From Ophiocordyceps camponoti-saundersi (nom. inval.) (lineage: Eukaryota; Ascomycota; Sordariomycetes; Hypocreales; Ophiocordycipitaceae), in NCBI GenBank assembly GCA_003339415.1, contig PDHQ01000010.1:176246-240245 (forward strand): 64,000 nt of DNA. Reading direction: 5' to 3'. Numbering within the stretch: position 1 is the first letter of the stretch; each line of letters starts with the position of its first letter. Below are positions 20,580-30,357 of this stretch, in pieces. The position numbers were made by a program, and so were the translations under genes. The notes under the pieces were generated by a model. That model made no database searches and was not told where the DNA came from. It was given only the letters and a program-made list of their open reading frames with translations.

Positions 20580-21043
20580 TATCTAAGTCGCTTAGAATAG
20601 GTGCTCCATAGAACGGGTACGGGGGTGTTGAGTTTATCGCCAAGGGCGAAAGGGGGAGGACTAGGCTGCTGATAATATCAAGTTCATACAAACTGTCATG
20701 TATGTAGTGATTCCATCTGAGGCTTTCCTCAAGACCAGATGATGATATACAACATTCAGACGATAACGATGGTTCTTGCTCGTGCTTCTCGATGATATAT
20801 CCCAGACAGATACACACACTCCTTGACCCCTTGATGGCTTGATGACAGTAACTGTTCAGCTCCCCTATCCTGCTTCTTCATGGGCAAATCTCACTTGTAG
20901 TTTGGCTGAACATTGATGCTGTTCCACTTCTCTCAAGTGTTGATCCCACTGCTCGTCACTTGCCGCTCATTGACAAGAATAATCGAGGCGTCGTCCTTGG
21001 TTCGACTTCTGTAGCCTGACGTAAATATTGATAGTGAGAACCT
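20580..21043. terminator. Convergent 3' flank of MAK10 and the peroxisomal carrier
   Basis: About 460 bases between two convergent stop codons. It probably contains both 3' UTRs and polyadenylation sites. No further structure was recognised. Confidence 0.4.
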
Positions 21044-22123
21044 CTAGGCGGCGAGACGCTTCCGCGCAGCAGCCGAGCGAAGCCGAATAGTTTGCTCGTA
21101 GAGAACGTCCTTGAAGGCGAAGAGGAAGGCGGCGGTGAGGACGCTCTGCGTGACCTTGGGACCGATGCCTAGTGACGTGCATGTCAGTCGAGTCGAGACG
21201 ATGATATGACAAGAGGCGCGCCTTACCTTTATAGAGACCGGCGTAACCTTCGTCCTTGATGACGCGGCGCAGGGTCTGCGACATGCCCTCCTTCTTGGCG
21301 CTGTTGCGGCCGGCGACATGCATCTGGCTTTTAACGGTGATGTACGGATACGTGACGGAGGTGGCGAACAGCTTGCCCAAAGCACCCAGTAGGAAGGCAA
21401 TGGTAGGCGTGACGGCCTTTTGCCGCTTCTCGACGGCGTTCTTCATCTGCTCAAATAAGGTGTACTGCAGAATGGGATTGATGACGAGGACGAGGGCGGG
21501 AATGACACCGGCGAAGAGCGCCTGAGGCCCTTCGTTACGGAGCAACGACATCAAGGTTCCAATCGTCGAAGGCGCGGCCGAGGCACGGCTTGAGCCTCCA
21601 CCAGCAGCCTCGAGGTCAGCATCTGCCGTGCTCTGACGACGGGTGGTGACCCTAGTGTTGACGACCCAGATGGGGTTGGTGATGACGACCGTCGCAGAGC
21701 CGGCAATGGCGCCTGCAATCATGGATTCGACCGTCGTGAGTTTCTTGCTGGCGCGACCGGCGGAGCGAGCAGCGCGTTCGAAGAAGCCGCGAGTCCACTC
21801 GTACCAATAGTAATAGACGAAGTTGGTGACGCTTATACCGAACAGAGCCGAGTTGACGCCGGCGTAAAGACCGGCCACGCCCTCCCGAGCTACGATGCGG
21901 CGGACGGCGGCAACGAAACCGGTCTCTGCCTTTGTGGACTCGACTTGTGCGCGGGTCGAGAGCGTTATGAGCGGATAACTATCACCTACTTTAGCCCCGT
22001 CAAGTCTTTATCTCTCTCGCCAGCTGAGGAGGAAGCGCACGTCAGGATCATGGATAGGATACCGCCGCCGGCACCGGCGAGGGCGTGGGCGACATTGTCG
22101 TTTTGCGGAGGAGGTGGAGTCAT
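21044..22123 (-). CDS. ANT1: Peroxisomal adenine nucleotide transporter (PMP47/Ant1), SLC25 family
   Basis: Three exons (22123-22041, 21978-21227, 21168-21044) give 319 residues. The three mitochondrial-carrier repeats carry the unusual signatures of the peroxisomal PMP47/Ant1 branch: YPLITLSTRAQ (from residue 29), NPIWVVNTRV and YPYITVKSQM. These stand in place of the standard Px[DE]xx[KR]. The start MTPPPPQNDNVAHALAGAG also fits this branch. Such carriers exchange cytosolic ATP for AMP, which supports fatty-acid activation and beta-oxidation in peroxisomes. The C-terminus ends AAARKRLAA. A poly-Ser/Ala linker lies in the loop before repeat two's second helix. Substrate is inferred from the family, not shown. 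Confidence 0.93.
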
Positions 22124-22224
22124 TATGGCTGCGGTATGATGAAGCAGAGACGATGAGAGAAGAGTCTATGCGAGTCCCTCATGGCAGCGTGAAAGGATAT
22201 GCCTTTACGCCGAGGTTCGCAGGG

Positions 22225-22225
<1 letters not shown>

Positions 22226-22289
<64 letters not shown>

Positions 22290-22290
22290 G
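22226..22290. repeat. GA dinucleotide microsatellite
   Basis: Almost pure (GA)n of about 65 bases, interrupted by two GATA units, lying about 100 bases upstream of the peroxisomal carrier start codon. On the transcribed (minus) strand it is a CT run, as often found in fungal promoters. Confidence 0.9.
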
Positions 22291-23384
22291 AGGGAGTTGC
22301 GCCACGGGTGAAGTCATCCCCAGCATGTGACGCTGACTCATCATCGGCTAGCCAGCGAGCTATCAAAAAAGAAAACAACTACCTAGATAATCACATGACT
22401 GTGAAATGACCCGCACCTTAACCTATCTTATCAGGATCAAAGGCATCGGGACCCCTACGAAAGACTCTGATGCCAAGATACCTGTATTGATTCAACTACT
22501 TATCCAGGTAAGAGGTAAGGATATCTCTTAGCAAGGGGCTAGCCAGGAAACCAGCCTCTCCATTCCTCATAGCCATTCGTATAAAGGGCCCGTTTTTTCT
22601 ATATACATATATGAGGAAGGCCTCCGAGCCCAAGGGAGCGGACTTCAGAGCCCTCAGTACGGATTATACAATACTGAGGGCAAACCGTAGTGTTGCGCCG
22701 AGGGACGAGTAGGGAATAGATGGGGAAAGAAGATGCCACAGTATGTATGGATGTGAAAGAGAGAGAATTGAACATGGATAATATTTCGAGACGAAAAAGG
22801 TCCGGAGGATAGAGAAGGCCTAGGCAGGCCTGAGGAGGCTATCAAGTTGTGGACTTGGCACGACTCGCTCGTGCGGGCTGAGACTTTGCCCGCGATTGCT
22901 GCTGCTGCTAATCTCGATTCTGATCCGTTTCTTGCCGCCTTTGACTGCCCCCTGGCCTTTGTGACCGTAGTCGTTGTTCCGCTAGTTGGGTTGAAAAGGC
23001 TGAAGAAAGCAGAAGACCAGAAGAAGAAAAGGGGAGCCGAAAAAAATGAGGCTAAGGAAGGCGTTGGAAAGCAGTAGAAAAAGGCAGCCAAGGGACCGTG
23101 GCGAGGGTAGCATCGAAGCGAAGCCTGTACTGCCAGGGAAGACGAAGAGAATGAAAAAGACGAAAGAATCCAGGGGCCTGTCCGTACCCGTAGCCGGGAC
23201 CGTAGCAGGCTGTCGACGCTATAGGGGCCGTGAAGAAGGTGTCCGGAGTTCGTAGTGGCGAGGGCAGAAGGAAGGTATAACGAAGCATCATAACACGATC
23301 ACGCCCTAGAGACCAGTTTTGAAGAAGATGAATAGACACTCCCGTCGTCCACGTGAAGCAGATAATGCCCAAAGGTAGGGAAAG

Positions 23385-23515
23385 GGGGGGGGGGGGGGGG
23401 AAACCAAAAAAAAAAAAAAAACCCCCGGGGGGGGGGAGCCTCCGCGGCCGGTCTTTTTTATAAAAAAGAAAAAAGGAGGTCATGAATAGAAGAGAGAGAA
23501 GAATANNNNNNNNAA

Positions 23516-23557
<42 letters not shown>
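23385..23557. other. Sequence gap flanked by homopolymers
   Basis: Runs of about 20 G, 18 A, then C and G precede a run of eight N (23506-23513), followed by about 42 consecutive G. This is the only ambiguous sequence in the window. The base order next to the N may be unreliable. Confidence 0.95.
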
Positions 23558-23558
<1 letters not shown>

Positions 23559-23649
23559 ACGTAGAAACGAACAAGGAAGAAAGGGTCGGACCGTAGCCTA
23601 GTAGAGGTAGGTAGCCTACCTAAGGTACCCAAGGCTAGATCCTTCTGCA

Positions 23650-24010
23650 CTCACGGCGACTAAACCTTTGTATACCTACCTACCTATCGAAGGGGCTGAT
23701 GCCGTCCTTGGGCTTCTTTCTAGGTCGTTCATAGAGTAGGTAGGTACGTGCAAAGACCGACTTCGTGACTCCCTCTATAACTTGATCCTATTTGATCAGA
23801 CCGATCTGACTGCCTTTTCCTGCCGGTGGCCTTCTCTATATATGTCCTTGGGCGTGCCCCTTGCTCCCGCCAAAGAGGTATATATAGTAAGGAGGAAAAC
23901 TAAACTCTTATCGAGTCTTTTAGGGCCGAGAATAACAAGTGAGCTGTTAGCAAAGGTTAGCAAAGGACCGGCAACTCGGCCATTGAATATACATACTAGA
24001 GCCTAGAGCC
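23650..24010 (-). repeat. Dispersed repeat, copy B
   Basis: The inverted partner of the repeat at 3218-3690. On the minus strand it carries GGCCGAGTTGCCGGTCC, GCTAACAGCTCA, CTCCTTACTATATATA, TTTGGCGGGAG, GGGGCACGCCCAAGGA and GGCAGTCAGAT in the same order. After a shorter middle it ends with CGGCATCAGCC and TTAGTCGCCGTGAG. It lacks about 100 bases present in copy A. No ORF is conserved between the copies. Confidence 0.7.
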
Positions 24011-24106
24011 CTGAACTGACCGCTCACCTACCTACCTACTCTTACAGTTATAAACAGGTCATAACAACAAGGGATAACTAACATACATACATACTAACCT
24101 ACAGAC

Positions 24107-25723
24107 TCATCCACCTCGATTACCTCCCCTCCCCCTCCCCCTCCCCCTCCCCCTACCGCCCCATCTCCCCCTCCCACCGCCGTGCCCGCCCCGAAACTCC
24201 GACGGCGCCGGCCCCCGCTCCCGTCTCTCCCGCCTCTCCTCCGCGCTGCCGTCCCAGAGGTTCTCCAGCCCGAGCAGGTCGCAAAAGGCCGCCGTCTGGG
24301 GGTTGGTGTACTCCTCCGGCTGCTCGTCGACCCGTTCCGGACTTCCGGTCACGTGAGGCGGCGCCGTCACCTCAAAGTTTTCCGGCACCTCCAGCTTGTC
24401 GGCCTTGACCACCTTGTCCTCCACCCAGGCGCGCTCCGCTTCGAGGAGCGGCAGGTATTCCTCCTCGCTCTTGTACTCCGCCGGCGGCTGATCGCGGTCG
24501 CCGAACCGGAGGGACTTGTGGAAGAGCCGGCAGATGGAGAGCCACTCGGCGTCGTACTGGAGCCGTCGTCGGTCCTGGCCCTGCTGCTGGCTGATGGGCT
24601 GAATTTCGCACAGTTGAAGGAAGTGCCGTCCAGGCAGGCATTTGTCGAGCGCCAGGAACATCACCTTGTTGTTTGTGATGTCTGGCGGTACTGGCTGGCC
24701 CGGAATGCGTCTAACGGCCGCTTCTGTAGCCGGAGCCGGAGCAGCGAAAGACGCCGGCAACTGAGCTCTCAGCTCTTCCGAGACTTGACTGGTCTCCTGC
24801 GCGGCCGGCTTGCTTGCGTCATCGTCGTCCACGTCAAGGTCAATCTCGTCAGGGTTAGCCTCTGGGCTGGGAGCCGCAGCCTGTGTGGCTTCACCTCCGT
24901 ACATCTTGATGGCGGCAAACTTGATGTGCAGATGGGCAGAGAACCAGTAGGCCGGCCGCAGACGATCCATGACGTACTGGGCGGCGACGCTTCCCAGCAC
25001 ACCGTCCTCGGATTCCTGACGAAAGCCGTACTTTTTCTTGAAGAGCCACTCCGAGTCACCGTGCTTTTCGATGGCGCGCGGCCAGTCATGACTCAAGCCG
25101 ACATCAACCTGTGACTGTAGAAGAAGCAACTTCCGAACGTCAACTTCTCTGACGTGGTAAAAAGTCTTGATATCATCTTGATTAAAGGGTAGGCGCTCAT
25201 GATGCGACTTGCGATAGTCACGACCCTTCCAAATGCCCGACAGAGCGGCGATACGTAAAGGCCCGAAGCGCACCACGTTGGCCGCTCCGAGATAGTAGAT
25301 GTTCTTCGCCACCCAGCCTCCGTAGTAGAGCTCCCACAGGTGAGAGCTCGCCTCGTGATTGCCGCCTATGAAGACGGTAAGGTAAGGCGCGACGCGAGCC
25401 CCCGAGTAAAAGTCGGGAAAGTCGCCCAGCTGCCGATACTTGGCCGGCACCGACATGACGTTCAGGTCCGCCGCGTTCCGGGCTGCCTGGAAGTCCCCCC
25501 CGATGATGACGAGGTCGACGCCGTCCCAGCCGCGGTGCTTGCACGACTGGGCCACGGAAGCGTAGATGGCGTTGAGCGTGCCATGTCCCTGGAGGAAAGA
25601 GAAGGGGAATCGTCTGTTAGCGATGCTGTCGCATGGGAGAGGAGGAGTAGTTTTCATCTGTGTGTCTTCACTTACACAGCCTTCAATGGCGACGCGGACG
25701 CCGCGGATTGTCGAGGTGCTCAT
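24107..25723 (-). CDS. DBR1: RNA lariat debranching enzyme
   Basis: Two exons (25723-25676 and 25588-24107) give 509 residues. DBR1 hydrolyses the 2'-5' bond of intron lariats so that they can be degraded. The calcineurin-like metallophosphoesterase motifs are present: VAIEGCGHG at residues 12-19, GGDFQAARN (Asp48), GGNHEAS (Asn93, His94) and SHDWP further on. The family block YYGGWVAKNIYYLGAANV is well conserved. The 87-nt intron (25589-25675) is a multiple of three without a stop, so retention would simply insert 29 residues into the metal-site loop. Family homology shows it must be removed (EGC joined to GHG). The C-terminus is a GR/RG-rich tail (GHGGGRGRWGGRGRGRGR), a likely RNA-binding or arginine-methylated segment. 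Confidence 0.94.
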   Translation of the reverse strand: MSTSTIRGVRVAIEGCVSEDTQMKTTPPLPCDSIANRRFPFSFLQGHGTLNAIYASVAQSCKHRGWDGVDLVIIGGDFQAARNAADLNVMSVPAKYRQLGDFPDFYSGARVAPYLTVFIGGNHEASSHLWELYYGGWVAKNIYYLGAANVVRFGPLRIAALSGIWKGRDYRKSHHERLPFNQDDIKTFYHVREVDVRKLLLLQSQVDVGLSHDWPRAIEKHGDSEWLFKKKYGFRQESEDGVLGSVAAQYVMDRLRPAYWFSAHLHIKFAAIKMYGGEATQAAAPSPEANPDEIDLDVDDDDASKPAAQETSQVSEELRAQLPASFAAPAPATEAAVRRIPGQPVPPDITNNKVMFLALDKCLPGRHFLQLCEIQPISQQQGQDRRRLQYDAEWLSICRLFHKSLRFGDRDQPPAEYKSEEEYLPLLEAERAWVEDKVVKADKLEVPENFEVTAPPHVTGSPERVDEQPEEYTNPQTAAFCDLLGLENLWDGSAEERRERRERGPAPSEFRGGHGGGRGRWGGRGRGRGRGRGGNRGG

Positions 25724-26719
25724 TGAGGCGTGCCTTGTGCTTTGCAGAGTGCATGGAAAGAGCTTTCATCAGTGGTGAAGAGGTTCGAGATGGTTTTGGG
25801 GTTGATGGTGGTATAGGGTAGGCGTTTGCATGGACGGGGAGAAGGAGCATGTTGATTATCTTGATGCTCGCTCAGCAACTTCACTCCATCACTAAGCGCA
25901 ACCAATTCACCTTCCAGTTCCACGTGACAATTGTCTCACAATAACCGTCTACAGAACCCGATCATGCAGGAGGTGAAAAGTGTAAGAAGAAAGAAGGAAC
26001 TGTCATCCGTCTTGGAGAGCATCTGCAGTGGCCGGACACTCCCGAGGGGGGGGGGGGGCCGAGGTTCCGAACCTCTCTGGTGGTTGCGCATGGTTAGTGG
26101 CGCTCAAAAGTGTAGGCACCACCAGAGAGATGCTCAGATAGTGGTAGCCTCGATACGACACTGCGCGTAACGTATGACACCCACCCCCTTCATACCAGAT
26201 CGTACGGTTCAGGAGGACTGGCCGAACTACGCTATCTAAAGTCTCTCTCTTCCCGGCCGGAGAAATAAGCTTCATAACCTTAGCTCTCTGGAGAAGGGTT
26301 GCGGCAACTTACTCTCACCGGCTCGTACCGCTGGGGATCAAATTCAGGGTATCATGGCAGATATAGTGGAAAGTCAATCAGGGACTCGAAACATGTTGCA
26401 GACGCAGCTCTGGTACTTCCATTCAGCATCTCCAAGAGAAGGTAGAGCCAGCCACATCAAGTGAAAGAAGCCAATACTAATAATAATGGCCAACCCTTGC
26501 AAGAGACTCGAGTCAATCGCCTCAAGGTCAGAATGCCTCTCAGAAGAGTATGCATGCATATTATATACACACACAGAACAGTAAAAAAAAAGCATACAGG
26601 GGTATCATAATATCTACCTATGTAAACACAAGCCCAAGCCCATCGTATCTCCCGCTCACGTGCCTCTCACCCCCAAGACACACGCACATCTACCCACCTC
26701 CTACCCACGCCGCACGCCC
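25724..26719. other. Spacer between DBR1 promoter and S28 homologue 3' end
   Basis: About 1 kb. The left part is the DBR1 promoter and the right part is the 3' flank of the S28 homologue. At 26073-26129 a perfect 12-bp inverted repeat could form a hairpin (listed separately). A G run of about 13 lies near 26046-26058. No gene was recognised. Confidence 0.5.
26073..26129. repeat. Inverted repeat, 12-bp stem
   Basis: CTCTCTGGTGGT at 26073-26084 is the exact reverse complement of ACCACCAGAGAG at 26118-26129, with a 33-base loop. It is followed by no T-run. It does not fold as a tRNA by eye. Whether it is transcribed is unknown. Confidence 0.7.
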
Positions 26720-28877
26720 TCAGGACCCCGAAGCCTGCGGAACCGCACTAGTCTCATGAACTGCGTCGGCGACGTCCGTCGGCGCCGGCACGGCATTTCC
26801 TTCTGTTTTCGGGTATGTGTCGCCGTACTTCTCTATCAAGCCTTCGAGCTTACGCAGACCATCCTCCTCCCACCGCCGGAAACTGCCGGGCGTGGGCAAT
26901 CCCTTGGTGTAGTTTCCTTCGAGGCAATGCCTCAGCCACGTCTTCATGACCAGCACCTCTTCATGAACCCACTGACAGGTAGTCAGTTTCCTTCCGTCAA
27001 TCTTCCACACAGATACACAAAAGTAGAGGCAGGGAGAGAGAACTCACCATATCCGGATAACGCAGAGAGTCGTCCGAAGGCAAAACCACCTGCGGCCTCA
27101 CCACCTTCTCCTTCCGGTCTTTCAAATCGTACTCGATCCGACGGCTGTAATCGCAGCTATTCCATCTCTTTCCCCTCCTAGGCCATGGCCCCAGTAGCGC
27201 CCGGACGGGATCCGTCTTGTCGATAGAGATGATGATTCGGCTGGAATTGGCCAAATCCTCGGGACCGAGCTTGAAACGCCTCCATAGATCGTTTTGCGTC
27301 ACCGGCACAGCCTTACCGTCGAATTCCTTCATGCATTCGTCATACTCATCCTGACAACCTTTTGTCTGAGGCAGAAAGATGCTGCCCTCTTCGGCATTGG
27401 CCGTACACAGAGGGAGGTAAGTGCCTGCGCCCATCGTAATCAGTAAAAACCTTCCAAAAGCGCGACAGATTCTTACAGCTGATGTAGCGATTCGTCCTCA
27501 AGGCTTTTCGGTCCTCTTCGTCCTGTATTTGCGACTCGTTGAACCCAGCCCACGGCATACAGCTCTGTTCTGGCCCAGGCAGCCGCAAGATCTTCATCCT
27601 TTCCTCGAGCCTGCGGAGTAAATTGCCGTAGCCGAAAGCGGAATCGTTCTTCACACGCATGAGGTCTTCCACTGTTGAATCCATGAGCTCTGAGCTTTTG
27701 GCATCTTTGAGGAAATGTTCCGCCTCGGCGGCGGCGATGTAGTTTGATTCCGTGAACCGTTGCAGCTTTTCCATGTCCTCTTGGCTGTTAAGACGAGGCT
27801 GGGTGCACAAATTGAGCTCCTTTGCCACAGATTTCAGGTTTGTAGCATCTGAAATGGTAAGTGGCAGGTCATACAAGGGGAGGAAGCGTTTCATACTACT
27901 GTTGACCTGTTGACCAATCCATTCGATCGATCTCGTGATCTGGCTCGCCGCGTAAGGGGAACGACGCCGCCACGCGGCAGAGACCTGAATGCATGCAGCT
28001 AGTTTAGCCCCGGCAGTTTTTCTTTTACTATTTTCCGTATCAACTCACCGCGTTGCGATAGAGAAACTGCTCCTTATTGTCCGGCTTCGGATTCAAGTTG
28101 TAAGATAGAATGGGAGGTGCGTTGGCAATGGCAGCGAAGAAGACGTCAGGATACATCTGACGCAAGGCCATAGCTATGAGGCCCTCGTAGCCGCCTAGTT
28201 TTATCCGTCAGTTCAATCGACTTCTCCTTTCCTCATGACCTTGATGGCAACTTACTGCCGGTAGCAATAACTGGACTTAATAGTCTGTTTGGATGCTTTT
28301 TTCGCATCATCAAAACCATAGACTTGGCATCGGCCAAGACATTTTCCAAGGTCAGTTCCTTGAGCCATTCGCTATTGTTGGAACTGGGGCCATATGGCAT
28401 GCTGCCCCCGAAGTAGCGATGCTCGAGGAAGACGGCCATGCCGTGCAGCTCCCTGGCGTACGCATTACCAAGAGAAGAATCCTGCGAGAGTAATCGTCAT
28501 TTAAGTCGGCCGATCAACAATCCCTGAGCTCAGGGGCATACCGGGATTCTATCGATATTCGGTACTAGCTGCAGGAAAATGGGGCTATGGGGCAGGAATC
28601 CTCTCGCGATATCCGCGTATCGCTGCCAAAACTTGCCATCATTGTCGTCTTTAGACCTGTGCGTGATTGACTGATAGAAGCCGAATTGATTACAACATTT
28701 TCCCAAGTAGTGGGCTCTGATGGCATCATAGTTCAATGGGTATTTGACGCATGGATTGATTGGATTGATCGCTCCTGAAAATATCCAGGCAAGAAGGTTT
28801 AGGAAGGCCGAGATGGCGATTCCGGCGAAGATGGCCATTATGAGGATGAGGCTGAAAAGGGGTTGATACAGGACCAA
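26720..28877 (-). CDS. Serine peptidase family S28 homologue, probably inactive, membrane-anchored
   Basis: Six exons (28877-28542, 28481-28256, 28194-28049, 27984-27477, 27424-27048, 26971-26720) give 614 residues. Residues ~9-34 are strongly hydrophobic, suggesting a signal anchor. The body follows the S28 (Pro-Xaa carboxypeptidase/DPP2) plan: GFYQSITHRSKD..GKFWQRY, AVFLEHRYFGGSMPYG, VLADAKSMVLMMRKKHP, then RQMYPDVFFAAIANAPP. The nucleophile motif GGSYxG is replaced by GSGYEG (residues 187-192), putting Gly where Ser is expected. Asp477 (DKTDP) fits the catalytic Asp. The following segment where GAHxxDL is expected reads PSDDSLRYPDM, without His. Splice sites around GSGYEG are canonical (GTAAGT, CTGAC branch, TAG), so the change is not a splicing artefact. 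It is likely a secretory-pathway pseudoenzyme. Confidence 0.82.
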
Positions 28878-29322
28878 AGAGAGAAGAAGAGGGCCAACTT
28901 ATACCCCCTGCCGTATCAACCCTGCCTTCCACGGCGGCCACCATGCCTACCCACCAGTAGATAGGCACTTACTAGGTAGATAGGTATGTTTGTGTGTCCA
29001 AGCAGATGCCCCAAGAGCCTAGACAAAAGCTTGGTTGATAAACATAAGTGTTACCCAACAGAAAAAGCAAGGAGCTCCACGTATGTGGGAAAGTCCCGCA
29101 GAGTAAGAGGGATAGTGTTTCTATTCCATCCCATATAGACGTTCGGCCCACGGAGGCATGAATAGAGCAGAACGTATATGCTGAAATGGTGCGAGAGAGA
29201 TACGCGGAAGAACAGAGGATCGGATTGAAGGGAAAAAAGAAGAAGGACAGCCGTACAGCGTCATTTTGGTAGTTGAGCGACAATCACATGACATGAATAT
29301 AGCCCAACAACGCGAGCCTCCA
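28878..29322. other. Spacer between S28 homologue and elongin C
   Basis: About 445 bases holding the S28 homologue promoter and the ELC1 3' flank. Short reading frames here show no family similarity. Confidence 0.4.
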
Positions 29323-30027
29323 TCACTTCATGTTCATGTTGGCCCTGTCCGACAAGGTTAGAGCAACAGATTCAATCAGGAGCCTCGGATATACTTGCTG
29401 GTCTAGACCCAGGTAGTCGGCCGCGGCCAGCAGCTCGAGACACAGCTCGACCGGGATCTCCATGTCCGGCACGTCCTCGCTAGCACGGTAGTGATACCAG
29501 TAGTGAAAGTACTCGACCACCTTGTCGAGCACTGTCGCGCTATCTCATCGAGAAATCGTTAGCCAAGGAAAGGGTCTAGGAGAAGCGCAGAAACGAAGGT
29601 GATTCTGCGAAGGGGGGAAAGAGGGAAAGTCAGATCAAGTGTAGAAGGGATACGCTCAGACGGAACCTTCCGCGAGGGTGGCTCCGTCACGATAATAGCT
29701 TCGTGCTTTCTCGTCATCCCATAATGATGGTTCGATAATGGCGACTAACCTCATCTCCTGAAAGACGCAGCGCGCGTTCTGTGCCTCAGAGAACTGACCT
29801 AGACGAGCAAAAGGGAAAAAGCAAAAGGGAAACAAAGGAAAGAAAGGAGAGGAGAGAACTTCGTCAGCCAATGGCCTGCGTCTCGGGTAGGGAGGGCATC
29901 ACATACTCCGAGGGTCAAGCATGCCCTTGATGATGGGGCTCACCATGGCCGCTTCGCGCAGGACGACGAATTCGAAGCCATCGGCAGAGACGAGAGTGAC
30001 GTATTTGCTGACGTCTGGCGTCTGCAT
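29323..30027 (-). CDS. ELC1: Elongin C
   Basis: Three exons (30027-29907, 29798-29750, 29539-29323) give 128 residues with a BTB/POZ (Skp1-like) fold. The family sequence is clear: YVTLVSADGFEFVVLREAA, MVSPIIKGMLDPRS, QFSEAQNARCVFQEM, VLDKVVEYFHYWYHYR, and PVELCLELLAAADYLGLD. Elongin C is an adaptor for cullin-type ubiquitin ligases and for the elongin complex that handles stalled RNA polymerase II in yeast. It is divergently transcribed from ADE13 with 330 bases between the start codons. Middle exon 2 is only 49 nt, with donor GTTAGT. The length slightly exceeds the usual 99-112 residues because of N- and C-terminal extensions (tail LTLSDRANMNMK). Confidence 0.94.
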
Positions 30028-30357
30028 AGCTATAGATGTGCCGATCAATCTTGAGAGAAAGATGGACGGTACAATCACATCGTGCGTGCGAGAAAGAAGA
30101 GGGAGTGAGAGAGAAAGAAGAGTAATTTTCTCTGGGTGAAGAGAAGAAAAGAGGCGTCGTGGGCCTTATCTAATCATCGCATCGCGGATTACCTAAGCCC
30201 ACCGTCTTCGGACGGAACATCATGTAAGAAATCCCAAAATGCCGATGAAGACACGACACTATAAAGAAAGTCTATCCTGGTCTCTTCCTTGCTATTCAGC
30301 TCGTAGGCCATCGTCGTCTCCCACTTCTCTCCGTCAGTCCTCACTCGTCGGCGCATC
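30028..30357. promoter_or_regulatory. Bidirectional promoter, ELC1 / ADE13
   Basis: Only 330 bases lie between the two start codons. A TATAAAG sequence at about 30260-30266 sits roughly 95 bases upstream of the ADE13 ATG and could be its TATA element. A GA-rich block (30085-30125) is nearer ELC1. No transcription-factor site was assigned. Confidence 0.5.

Larger units (their letters stand above)
22124..24106. other. Spacer with microsatellites, assembly gap and dispersed repeat
   Basis: A 2-kb region between the carrier start and the DBR1 stop. It contains a GA run (about 22226-22290), a G/A/C homopolymer zone (about 23385-23440), an eight-base gap of N (23506-23513), a G run of about 42 (23516-23557), and repeat copy B (about 23650-24010). 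An open frame at 22847-23077 has no family pattern. Confidence 0.7.

Noticed and set aside
22847..23077. 76-codon + strand frame with a basic tail
   Set aside because: Composition-driven (AAG/GAA-rich), no homology recognised and adjacent to an assembly gap.
26060..26150. Possible tRNA (TGGTTAGTGGC resembles an A box)
   Set aside because: No B box or acceptor stem of tRNA type can be drawn, and the hairpin geometry is different.
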